A stretch of DNA of 18,083 nt, taken from assembly GCA_900542315.1 (NCBI GenBank), contig UQMV01000041.1, positions 1-18,083 of the forward strand. Direction: 5' to 3'. Origin of the DNA: an uncultured Collinsella sp. GTDB taxonomy: Bacteria; Actinomycetota; Coriobacteriia; Coriobacteriales; Coriobacteriaceae. Made by a program: the position numbers and the translations under genes. Below, one piece after another: positions 1 to 12,100 of the stretch (the stretch's first letter is position 1; each line of letters starts with the position of its first letter). Below the pieces are notes generated by a model. The model was not told where the DNA came from. It ran no database searches and saw nothing but the letters and a program-made list of their open reading frames with translations.

Positions 1-49
1 GCGACCACCGAGATCTACACTCTTTCCCTACACGACGCTCTTCCGATCT
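1..49 (+). other. Illumina TruSeq/P5 adapter remnant (assembly artefact)
   Basis: These bases match the 3' 49 bases of the Illumina universal adapter, including the stretches GAGATCTACAC, CTTTCCCTACACGACGC and GCTCTTCCGATCT at the end. They are not genomic. Coding sequence of fusA begins exactly at the next base, so this is untrimmed adapter at a contig end. Any reading frame that begins in or runs through it is artificial. Confidence 0.98.
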
Positions 50-1321
50 CTTGGTCTTGGGCTCGATGGCAACGTCGATAACGGGCTTAGCGAACTCGAT
101 CTTCTCGAGGACGATCTCCTTGCCCTCGGCGCACAGGGTGTCGCCGGTGGTGGAGTTCTTGAAGCCGACGCAAGCGACGATGTCGCCGGCGGCAGCGTCG
201 TCACGGTCGATACGCTCGGCGGCGTTCATCTCGAGGATGCGGCCGAGGCGCTCGCGCTGACCGTTGGAAGCGTTGACAACGTAGGAGCCGGACTCGGCGC
301 GGCCGGAGTAAACGCGGACGTAGGTGAGCTTACCGACGAACGGGTCGGTCATGATCTTGAAGACCAGGCCGGAGAAGGGCTCGTCGAAGGAAGGATGACG
401 CTGGATCTCCTCGCCGGTGTCCGGATCGGTACCGGTGACGGCCTCAACGTCGAGCGGGCTGGGCAGGTAGTCGACGACAGCGTCGAGCAGCTCCTGAACG
501 CCCTTGTTCTTGTAGGCGGAGCCCACGAAGACGAGGTTGAGCTCGTTGGCCAGAACGCCCTTGCGCAGAGCGGCCTTAAGCTCCTCGACGGTGAAGTCCT
601 CCTCCATGAGGATCTTCTCCATGAGCTCGTCGTCAAAGCTGGCAGCAGCGTCAAGGAGCTCCTCGCGCTTGGTGGCAGCGATGTCGGCGAACTCAGCCGG
701 GATCTCGTCCATCGGCTCGGGGTAGGTCATACCCTTCTCGTCGGCCTTGAAGTCCCATGCAGTCATGGTGACCAGGTCGATGACGCCCCAGAAGTTGTCC
801 TCGGCGCCCATCGGGACCTGAGCGGCCACGGCGTTAGCGTCGAGACGATCCTTCATGGTCTCGATAGCGTTGAAGAAGTCAGCGCCCACGCGGTCATACT
901 TATTGATGAAGGCGATGCGGGGGACGTTGAAGGTAGAAGCCTGACGCCAAACGGTCTCAGACTGGGGCTGAACGCCGGCAACGGCGTCGAAGACGGCGAC
1001 AGCGCCATCGAGGACGCGCAGGCAGCGCTCGACCTCGGCGGTGAAGTCAACGTGGCCCGGGGTGTCGATGATCTGGATGCGGTAGTCCTTACCGTCCTTG
1101 TTCCAGAAGCACGTGGTAGCAGCGGAGGTAATGGTTACGCCGCGCTCCTGCTCCTGAACCATCCAGTCCATGGTGGCAGCGCCCTCATGGACCTCACCGA
1201 TCTTGTGGGTCTTACCGGTGTAGTAAAGAATACGCTCGGTCGTGGTGGTCTTACCGGCATCGATGTGAGCCATGATGCCGATGTTACGGGTATCGGAAAG
1301 CTTGTACTTAGGCTTAGCCAT
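50..1321 (-). CDS. fusA: Elongation factor G, N-terminal 424 residues only (3' end cut off by contig end)
   Basis: EF-G is the translational GTPase that drives tRNA-mRNA translocation on the ribosome. The frame opens MAKPKYKLSDTRNIG and shows the P-loop AHIDAGKTT, the switch segment RGVTITSAATT, the G3 motif DTPGHVDF and the G4 motif NKYD (NKMD is more usual). The last readable residues, FAKPVIDVAIEPKTK, match the start of EF-G domain III. A full EF-G is about 700 residues, so roughly 40% is missing because the contig stops at the adapter. The ATG at 1321 follows an AAGGA Shine-Dalgarno with 6-base spacing and lies 19 bases after the rpsG stop, so it is the third gene of the rpsL-rpsG-fusA operon. 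Domains IV and V cannot be judged. Confidence 0.97.
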
Positions 1322-1340
1322 GTTAGTTCCTTACCTTAAC

Positions 1341-1814
1341 TTACCAACGATAGTGAGAGAACGCGCGGTTGGCCTCGGCCATCTTGAAGACGTCCTCACG
1401 CTTCTTGACGGAAGCGCCAAGGCCGTTGGAAGCGTCGAGGATCTCGTTGGCGAGACGCTCGGCCATGGTCTTCTCCTTGCGAGCGCGGGAGAAGTTGACG
1501 ATCCAGCGGATACCCAGAGCGGTGGAACGACGGGAGTTGACCTCCATCGGGACCTGATAGGTAGCGCCACCGACACGCTTGGGCTTAACCTCGAGCGTGG
1601 GCTTGACGTTGTCCATAGCCTTCTTGAAGGTAGCGAGAGCGTCGCCACCCTCGGACTTCTCGGCAACGATCTCGAAAGCGGTGTAAACGATGCGCTCAGC
1701 GGTGGCCTTCTTGCCGTCAAGAAGGACCTTGTTGATGAGCTGAGTCACCAGGCGGTTGTTGTAAACGGCGTCAGGCTGAACCTCACGACGATTAGCTGCT
1801 GCACGACGCGGCAT
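1341..1814 (-). CDS. rpsG: 30S ribosomal protein S7
   Basis: S7 nucleates assembly of the 30S head by binding the 3' domain of 16S rRNA and lies near the E site. The 157-residue product has the family's usual length and hallmarks: the MPRRAAANRREVQPD start, VTQLINKVLLDGKK, a central VKPKRVGGATYQVP segment, RRSTALGIRWIV, and a C-terminal KREDVFKMAEANRAFSHYRW. The ATG is preceded by AAGGAG with 7-base spacing. It lies 73 bases after rpsL and 19 bases before fusA on the same strand, the standard str-operon order, and is probably co-transcribed from the rpsL promoter. Nothing in the sequence looks abnormal. Confidence 0.98.
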   Translation of the reverse strand: MPRRAAANRREVQPDAVYNNRLVTQLINKVLLDGKKATAERIVYTAFEIVAEKSEGGDALATFKKAMDNVKPTLEVKPKRVGGATYQVPMEVNSRRSTALGIRWIVNFSRARKEKTMAERLANEILDASNGLGASVKKREDVFKMAEANRAFSHYRW

Positions 1815-1887
1815 GTGAAATCTCCTTAAGTGTCTACCGTGCGGCGCTTAGGCGGCACACGGCGAAAGTATCAAAACGTTATCTGGC

Positions 1888-2265
1888 TTATTTGGCCTTG
1901 GGGCGCTTAGCACCGTACTTGGAACGGGCCTGCATACGGTTCTGGACCGGAGCAGCGTCGTAGGCGCCACGGATGACGTGATAACGGACACCAGGGAGGT
2001 CACGGACACGACCGCCGCGGACGAGCACGATGGAGTGCTCCTGCAAGTTGTGGCCCTCACCCGGGATGTAAGCAGTAACTTCGATGCCGTTGACAAGGCG
2101 AACACGGGCAACCTTACGAAGAGCCGAGTTCGGCTTCTTGGGGCTCGTGGTGAAGACGCGGGTGCACACGCCGCGCTTCTGGGAGTTGTGCTGCAGAGCA
2201 GCGTTCTTGGACTTCTTGGGCACGGAACGACGGCCCTGGCGAACCAGCTGGTTAATAGTAGGCAA
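1888..2265 (-). CDS. rpsL: 30S ribosomal protein S12, TTG start, Arg at position 88
   Basis: S12 sits at the decoding centre and contributes to tRNA selection accuracy. The 125-residue product has the conserved core QKRGVCTRVFTTSPKKPNSA, the PGEGHNLQEHS loop and DLPGVRYHVIRG. Lysines 43 and 44 of PKKPNS are present. Residue 88, normally Lys in GGRVKDLPG, is Arg here (codon CGT). The only plausible start is TTG at 2265, placed 6 bases after an AGAAGGAG Shine-Dalgarno; no in-frame ATG or GTG occurs close upstream. It is the first gene of the rpsL-rpsG-fusA operon, with a clear promoter about 95 bases upstream. Confidence 0.98.
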   Translation of the reverse strand: MPTINQLVRQGRRSVPKKSKNAALQHNSQKRGVCTRVFTTSPKKPNSALRKVARVRLVNGIEVTAYIPGEGHNLQEHSIVLVRGGRVRDLPGVRYHVIRGAYDAAPVQNRMQARSKYGAKRPKAK

Positions 2266-2358
2266 AGCGTACTCCTTCTCGAATGATTCCAGCTTTCTGT
2301 AAAGTGCAACGGCTTGAATCGAGGGGTCAGCATCCCCCTACGAAACACGCAGTTCGAT

Positions 2359-2387
2359 AGGATACGTGGCGTTAGCTGTGCCGTCAA
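2359..2387 (-). promoter_or_regulatory. Sigma-70 type promoter of the rpsL-rpsG-fusA operon
   Basis: On the minus strand, TTGACG (2387-2382) is followed after 17 bases by TATCCT (2364-2359). Spacing is ideal and the matches to the housekeeping consensus are good. The start site would fall near 2352, giving a leader of roughly 85 bases to the TTG start of rpsL. The leader holds a small AGGGG/CCCCT hairpin at about 2320-2340. Palindrome A lies about 60-80 bases upstream of the -35. Confidence 0.75.
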
Positions 2388-2444
2388 CAGACCACGCCGC
2401 CGGGCGTATCCCAAAATAGGCACATTTCCGCAAACCCTACACAA

Positions 2445-2638
2445 AAGGGATCCCCTCCTGTGCGCATGGGCGGATTCCCGGCCCGGGCGGCCCAGGTTTT
2501 AAGTTTGCTGCTCTACAGTCCTGCGCAAGACGGAAAGCACATTAAGTGCTTTCCTTTGCGTGCGGAACTCGCGACAAACTTAACCCCTGTGCCGCCCGGG
2601 CCGGGAATCCGACGTGCTTGTCGGAGCAACGTTCCCTT
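2445..2638. repeat. Palindrome A: nested inverted repeat of about 190 bp upstream of the rpsL promoter
   Basis: The outer perfect 20-bp arms are 2471-2490 and 2592-2611. Inside them, 2491-2507 pairs with 2575-2591 with three mismatches (2492/2590, 2497/2585, 2498/2584). The core is a perfect 9-bp hairpin (GGAAAGCAC, 2532-2540; GTGCTTTCC, 2546-2554) with the loop ATTAA. A further AAGGGA/TCCCTT pair (2445-2450, 2633-2638) shares the same centre near 2541. It is related to palindrome B through the same loop, the flanking AGTCCTG and GTGCGGAA, and a CAAACCCT word on the left side. There is no coding potential. It could be an extruding cruciform, a MITE or REP-like element, or an RNA-level hairpin; function unknown. 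Confidence 0.85.
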
Positions 2639-2646
2639 CCAAATAG

Positions 2647-2664
2647 GGACAGGTTTATTTTGGT
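2647..2664 (-). repeat. 18-base dispersed repeat, copy 1 (ACCAAAATAAACCTGTCC)
   Basis: The minus strand reads ACCAAAATAAACCTGTCC, identical to the plus strand at 4461-4478. Looser similarity extends to about 45 bases (AAGGGA lies 8-9 bases downstream in both). The copy lies past the terminator of the anti-sigma gene. With copy 2 it brackets the sigma/anti-sigma cassette in inverted orientation. The rest of 2639-2775 shows no gene or other structure. Confidence 0.7.
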
Positions 2665-2775
2665 CGGTTTTATCTGGGGAAACGTCGCGCTCCAGCGTTG
2701 ATCTGCTCTCATCTGTCGCATGGAAATCGGCGGCGCTTTCGGAAGTAAATCACTCGCTTTAACCGCCAATTTAAC

Positions 2776-2812
2776 TCAAAAGAGGCCGCTTCCCCTAGTA
2801 GGAAGCGGCCTC
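2776..2812 (-). terminator. Intrinsic terminator after the anti-sigma gene
   Basis: A perfect 12-bp stem, GAGGCCGCTTCC (2782-2793) and GGAAGCGGCCTC (2801-2812), with a 7-base loop starts 5 bases after the stop codon. On the minus strand it is followed by TTTTGAG. It should end the sigma/anti-sigma transcript before palindrome A and the rpsL promoter. Confidence 0.88.
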
Positions 2813-2817
2813 AGACC

Positions 2818-3894
2818 TTACGAATAGACGATGGTAAAGGGTACTTTTGTTTCGGTCTCCCCTGTTGACGTGCACCTCGTGCCCTCAAGCGCTACTGAGA
2901 CCACTTGTTCGACATCAATCAACTTCGTTGGCACCCAGATGTTCTCTCCGCTATTGCGCCCATAAGAACAATATAAGTTGAACACCCCTGCGTCGTCATC
3001 TTCGATAATCTGCTCCGATCCATCCTTGTAGCTGACGGTCAGCTTATTATCAACTGCTTCATAGCCCAAATCATCGATGTGCGTCTGGATGGAAAACGGG
3101 CTAATCTCAAGAGGCGAGTCACCGGAGCGGAGTTCCTTTGTATCGACGTACGCTCCAATATTGAACTCGGGTGTCGACGCCTCAAACCGCCTCGCACTCT
3201 CACCTTCACCCTCGGTCCAGTGGATATTCCAGGTGACCGCATGTTGCAAATCTCGCTCGCGATCCATAGCGGCAAAGTACATCGTGCCATTAATGACAGT
3301 ATCGCTTGATGTGTCCTTATCAATTGTGCTGCGTGTGTCAGGCCATTCCTCGCCGAACTTCATATCGGGCGTGCCGATGCCCTGTTCTTCTTCACCATAG
3401 AGAACAAGTTCGCCTGTCTCTGCTGCCGGCTTGTAGTAGTTAACGCCATTTGGATTGGACAACGTAAACGTCACGGCTCCGCAGCCGTTTTGGTCAATAG
3501 CCATCTCATGGATATCAAGCGTATAGCCGTTACCCTCGACGGACAGATTAACCTCCTGGACTGCACCCTCCAGGCTTTGGGGCGCGATGCCATCACCAAA
3601 CTCTCTGGTGTAGGTATATTTAGTCCCCGATGAGCCGCCGTTTGTCCAGGTAATGGAATCCCCGTTGCCGTGGTTTCCCCAGGCTGAGGCAAAATAGCTG
3701 GAATTGATAACGGCGTAGGCGACCCCTCCGGTCGCCAACACTCCGACAAGACACCCGATAACCGCAACATAGAGGGGCTTAGCATGACCCCTTTTGCGAA
3801 GCGGCTCGCCTTCAGCTGCATTAAGAACGCGATCGGCAAGATCGCTATCGGCTTGGATGGACTCGAAGGCCTGCTTGATTTGATTGGATTTCAC
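2818..3894 (-). CDS. Putative membrane-anchored anti-sigma factor (DUF4179-like) paired with the ECF sigma gene
   Basis: The 358-residue product has a short basic cytosolic segment (1-39, ending RKRGHAK), one hydrophobic membrane span (about 41-63, YVAVIGCLVGVLATGGVAYA) and a long, acidic, beta-rich outer domain of about 295 residues. This layout and its position directly after an ECF sigma gene fit a single-pass anti-sigma factor of the DUF4179 type. Family assignment is by architecture rather than a firm motif. The start is GTG at 3894 with GAGGAGG 6-7 bases upstream. The gene overlaps the end of the sigma gene by 50 bases in another frame, which suggests translational coupling. Base composition is lower in GC than the neighbouring informational genes (one sampled 60-base line 50% GC, against 68% for one in rpoB). 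No protease site or ligand pocket can be identified by eye. Confidence 0.75.
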   Translation of the reverse strand: MKSNQIKQAFESIQADSDLADRVLNAAEGEPLRKRGHAKPLYVAVIGCLVGVLATGGVAYAVINSSYFASAWGNHGNGDSITWTNGGSSGTKYTYTREFGDGIAPQSLEGAVQEVNLSVEGNGYTLDIHEMAIDQNGCGAVTFTLSNPNGVNYYKPAAETGELVLYGEEEQGIGTPDMKFGEEWPDTRSTIDKDTSSDTVINGTMYFAAMDRERDLQHAVTWNIHWTEGEGESARRFEASTPEFNIGAYVDTKELRSGDSPLEISPFSIQTHIDDLGYEAVDNKLTVSYKDGSEQIIEDDDAGVFNLYCSYGRNSGENIWVPTKLIDVEQVVSVALEGTRCTSTGETETKVPFTIVYS

Positions 3895-4363
3895 GGTCGC
3901 CCTCCTCTAGGATGAATTTGAGCTTCGATCGACCGCGAGCTAAACGCGTTCGAACGGTCGCGGCTGGCACATGCAGTAACTCGGCAATCTCTGAGGTCGA
4001 AAAGCCCAGATAGTAATAGAGCACGATGGGGACGCGGAATCGCTCCGGAAGTCGCATAACGTCTGACAGGACCACCTTGGTCTCCTCCTGCGCCGTCGAA
4101 AGCGAATCGGCCAGGTTCTCAATATCCTCCACACGCCTCCATGGCTTTCGAAAGAGCGATTTGCATTCATTGATCGTGACCCGGATAAGCCAGCGACGAA
4201 GATGCTCCCAACTCTCAAATTGCGTATCGCTTTTGAGCAGCTTAAGAAAGACATCTTGGGCAACATCATCGGCATCGGCGCGATCGCGCAGATACGTCAA
4301 TGCGATTCGAAACACGACATCCCGGTGATCTTCGACCGCCTGTCTAAATGTTTGTTCTTCCAT
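3845..4363 (-). CDS. ECF-type RNA polymerase sigma factor (sigma-70 family, group 4)
   Basis: The 172-residue product has sigma region 2 at about 12-72 (the core motif YLRDRADADDVAQDVFLKLL, then WLIRVTINECKSLFRK) and region 4 at about 105-150 (LPERFRVPIVLYYYLGFSTS followed by a helix-turn-helix EIAELLHVPAATVRTRLARG). Regions 1 and 3 are absent, as in extracytoplasmic-function sigmas. The ATG at 4363 is preferred because GGGAGG lies 5-6 bases upstream; a GTG two codons earlier overlaps that Shine-Dalgarno. A TGAAAC/CGTATC pair upstream suggests autoregulation. The product probably directs RNAP to stress genes when released by the downstream membrane protein; the inducing signal is not evident. 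Confidence 0.93.
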   Translation of the reverse strand: MEEQTFRQAVEDHRDVVFRIALTYLRDRADADDVAQDVFLKLLKSDTQFESWEHLRRWLIRVTINECKSLFRKPWRRVEDIENLADSLSTAQEETKVVLSDVMRLPERFRVPIVLYYYLGFSTSEIAELLHVPAATVRTRLARGRSKLKFILEEGDREIQSNQAGLRVHPSR

Positions 4364-4411
4364 AATCACCTCCCGGTGACGTTAATGGTTCTCGATGAGG
4401 CCCTCACCATA

Positions 4412-4440
4412 GATACGCTCTTGTCGGGCGAATTGTTTCA
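4412..4440 (-). promoter_or_regulatory. Putative ECF-sigma promoter (autoregulatory) of the sigma/anti-sigma operon
   Basis: On the minus strand, TGAAAC (4440-4435) and CGTATC (4417-4412) are separated by 17 bases. This resembles ECF promoters of the Bacillus SigW type (TGAAAC, about 16 bases, CGTA). It lies about 50 bases ahead of the sigma ATG. ECF sigmas commonly transcribe their own operon, so this is a plausible self-recognised promoter. The call is inferential because only two hexamers support it. Confidence 0.5.
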
Positions 4441-4460
4441 AATTCAAGCAGGAAAAACCT

Positions 4461-4478
4461 ACCAAAATAAACCTGTCC
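4461..4478 (+). repeat. 18-base dispersed repeat, copy 2 (ACCAAAATAAACCTGTCC)
   Basis: Exact match, in opposite orientation, to 2647-2664. It lies just upstream of the putative ECF promoter. A short AACCTGT/ACAGGTT inverted pair (about 4470-4476 and 4507-4513) overlaps it. Apart from this repeat, the ECF promoter and the terminator complex, 4364-4673 holds nothing recognisable. Confidence 0.7.
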
Positions 4479-4529
4479 TTTATTGGCAAGGGATCAATGG
4501 AACGCAACAGGTTGAGCATACGCAAGCGA

Positions 4530-4629
4530 GCGGCCCCCAGAGCGTACAAGGTGGCATGAAAAAGGCAGGGCATTGACCTTTTGGTCATGCCCTGCCTTTT
4601 GAATGACAGATTGTAGCTCTGGGGGCCGC
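4530..4629. repeat. Nested inverted repeat enclosing the rpoBC terminator
   Basis: The 14-bp arms GCGGCCCCCAGAGC (4530-4543) and GCTCTGGGGGCCGC (4616-4629) are perfectly complementary and flank the strong terminator hairpin at 4559-4600. The whole forms a two-level hairpin of 100 bases. It lacks the ATTAA core of palindromes A and B, so it is probably not of that family. Confidence 0.75.
4559..4600 (-). terminator. Intrinsic terminator of rpoB-rpoC (possibly bidirectional)
   Basis: The stem pairs AAAAGGCAGGGCATTGACC (4560-4578) with GGTCATGCCCTGCCTTTT (4583-4600), with one bulged base and a 4-base loop. Read from the minus strand the stem is followed by a T run and lies about 75 bases past the rpoC stop. 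The symmetrical A and T tracts would also let it work for plus-strand transcripts. Confidence 0.88.
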
Positions 4630-4645
4630 GCAGCGACGGAGGTCG

Positions 4646-4667
4646 CCGCCGTTCGTTAGAACGGCGG
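4646..4667 (-). other. Short hairpin just after the rpoC stop codon
   Basis: CCGCCGTTC (4646-4654) and GAACGGCGG (4659-4667) form a perfect 9-bp stem with a 4-base loop, 6 bases beyond the rpoC stop. There is no T run, so it is more likely a 3'-end stabilising or processing structure than a terminator. The real terminator lies further on. Confidence 0.6.
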
Positions 4668-4673
4668 AACTAG

Positions 4674-9152
<4,479 letters not shown>

Positions 9153-9158
9153 AGTCAA

Positions 9159-12100
9159 CTACTCCTTATCAGTGGTCGTGGCGGCGACAGCCTCGGGCGC
9201 CTCGTCGGTCTCGGCATCCTCGGCCTCGACGTCGGCGTCAACGCCGGCGAGCGCAGCCAGGTCGTCGAGAGCAGAGGTCTCCTCGGCGGTCACAGGGGCG
9301 GAGGCGTCCTCGTCGGCATCGTGCATGGGCTCGATGTCCAGTGCGAGCGAACGAATCTCCTTGACGAGAACCTTGAAGGACTCGGGGATACCCGGGACAG
9401 GAACGTTCTCGCCCTTGACGATGGACTCGTAGGTCTTGACGCGGCCCACGGTATCGTCGGACTTGACGGTCAGGATCTCCTGCAGGACGTTGGAAGCACC
9501 GTAAGCGTACAGTGCCCAAACTTCCATCTCGCCGAAACGCTGGCCGCCGAACTGAGCCTTGCCGCCCAGCGGCTGCTGGGTAACCAGGCTGTAAGGGCCG
9601 GTCGAACGGGCGTGGATCTTGTCGTCAACCATGTGGCCGAGCTTGAGGATGTAGGACGTACCCACGGTAATGGGCTCGCGGAACTCCTCGCCGGTGCGGC
9701 CGTCGAACAGGCGGGTCTTGCCGCGCTCGTCAAGCTGGGTGACGAACTCGGGGCGCATGTGATCGCCAAAGGCAGCGGTGGCCTTGTTGAGCATGTTCTT
9801 GTTAGCACGACGAATGACCTCGGCGATCTCGTCCTCCTTGGCGCCGTCGAAGACGGGCGTCGCGGTGAAGAACGGACCGGGGACGTACTTGTCGGAGTCG
9901 GCCTGCTCGGTATCCCAACCGCAGGCAGCAGCCCAGCCAAGGTGGCACTCGAGCAGCTGGCCGACGTTCATACGCGAAGGAACGCCCAGCGGGTTGAGGA
10001 TAACGTCGATCGGGGTACCGTCAGCCATGTAGGGCATGTCCTCGACCGGCAGAACGTTACAAATAACACCCTTGTTGCCGTGGCGGCCGGCGATCTTATC
10101 GCCCTGCTGGATCTTACGACGCTGGGCGACGTAGACGCGCACCTGCTCGTTGACGCCGGGGGCCAGGTCGTCGCCGTTCTCGCGGCTAAAGCGGACGACA
10201 TCGATGACGCGGCCGTAAGCGCCGTGAGGCATCTTAAGGGAGGTGTCGCGAACGTCGTGGGCCTTGGCACCGAAGATGGCGCGCAGCAGGCGCTCCTCGG
10301 CGGTCAGAGCGCTCTCGCCCTTAGGCGTGACCTTGCCGACCAGGATGTCGCCAGGGCCGACCTCGGCGCCGATGCGGATGATGCCGTCCTCGTCGAGGTT
10401 GGCAAGCATGTCCTCGGAGAGGTTCGGGATCTCGCGGGTGATCTCCTCGGGGCCGAGCTTGGTGTCGCGGGCGTCGATCTCGTGACGGGTGATGTTGATG
10501 GTCGTCAGCAGGTCCTCGGCCACCAGGCGCTCGGACACGACGATGCCGTCCTCGTAGTTGAAGCCTTCCCACGGCATGTATGCCACGGTGAGGTTCTGAC
10601 CCAGTGCGAGCTCGCCATGATCGGTCGAAGGACCGTCAGCCAGGGGCTCGCCCTGCTCAACGGTGTCACCGACGCGCACGAGCGGACGGTGGTTGATGCA
10701 GGTGGACTGGTTGGAGCGCTGGTACTTGGCCAGGTGATACTCGTCCATGCCGCCGGCATGCTTGACGATGATCTTGGCGGCGTCGGCAAAAATGACCTCG
10801 CCGGCGTTCTTGGCCAGGGTGACCTCGCCGGAGTCCAGGGCGGCGCGACGCTCCATGCCGGTACCGACATAGGGAGCGGCAGGGTGAACCAGCGGCACGG
10901 CCTGACGCTGCATGTTGGCGCCCATCAGCGTACGCTTGGCGTCGTCGTGCTCGAGGAACGGGATCAGCGTGGCTGCGACGGAGAGCATCTGACGCGGCGA
11001 GACGTCCATGTAGTCGACGTCCTCGACGGGCACGTCGGCGGGAGCGCCGAAGGAGCCGTCGAAGTCGCGGGTACGGGCGATCACGGTGTGCGGGCGGACA
11101 AGCTTGCCCTCGGCATCGGTCGTGATGAACTCGTTGGTCTTGGGATCGAGCGGCGTGTTAGCCGGCGCGATGACGTGCTTCTCTTCCTCGTCAGCGGTCA
11201 TCCAGTCGATCTGGTCGGTGGCAACGCCGTTCTCGACGCGACGGAACGGAGCCTCGATGAAGCCGTACTCGTTGACGCGGGCGTAGAGGGCGAGCGAGCC
11301 GATCAGGCCGATGTTGGGGCCTTCGGGGGTCTCGATCGGGCACATGCGGCTGTAGTGCGAGTTGTGAACGTCGCGGACGGCCGTCGGCACGTTGGTGCGG
11401 CGGCTGGAGCCGGACTTGTGGCCGGCAAGACCGCCAGGGCCGAGTGCGGACAGGCGGCGCTTGTGGGTCAGACCGGTCAGGGGGTTCGCCTGGTCCATGA
11501 ACTGCGAGAGCTGCGAGGAACCGAAGAACTCCTTGATGGAGGCCACGATCGGGCGGATGTTGATGAGCGACTGCGGGGTGATCTCGTCGATGTCCTGGGA
11601 GCTCATGCGCTCACGGACGACGCGCTCCATACGGCTCATGCCGATACGGAACTGGTTGGCGACGAGCTCGCCGACGGTGCGGATGCGGCGGTTGCCAAAG
11701 TGGTCGATGTCATCGACCTTGAAGCCCTGCTCGCCGGCAGCGAGGGACAGCAGGTAGCGCAGCGTCGCGACGATATCCTCGTCGGTGAGCACCGTGACCT
11801 CTTCCTCGGTGGTGAGGTTGAGCTTCTTGTTGACCTTGTAACGACCGACGCGGGCCAGATCGTAGCGCTGCGGGTTGAAGAGCAGGCCCTCGAGCAGGCT
11901 GCGGGAAGCGTCCACGGTGGGAGGCTCGCCCGGGCGCAGACGACGGTAGATCTCGATGAGGGCGTCCTCGCGAGTGAGGGCGGTGTCGCGCTCCAGGGTG
12001 CGCTTGATCACATCGGAGTTGCCGAGCAGCTCGATGATGTCATCGTTGGTGACGGCGATGCCAAGGGCGCGCAGGAACATCGTGGCGCTCTGCTTGCGCT

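Noticed and set aside
51..260. Small plus-strand frame starting at the adapter junction
   Set aside because: It lies antisense to fusA and begins next to adapter sequence; no support as a gene.
395..1339. Plus-strand frame of 314 codons opposite fusA
   Set aside because: Same codon-bias shadow effect as over rpoBC; no Shine-Dalgarno or recognisable product.
2460..2769. Small frames on both strands across palindrome A
   Set aside because: They run through an inverted repeat, lack a convincing ribosome site, and their peptides have no recognisable features.
4382..4588. Minus-strand frame of 68 codons upstream of the sigma gene
   Set aside because: It spans the rpoBC terminator, the repeat and the ECF promoter, with no Shine-Dalgarno; the overlapping regulatory elements explain the region better.
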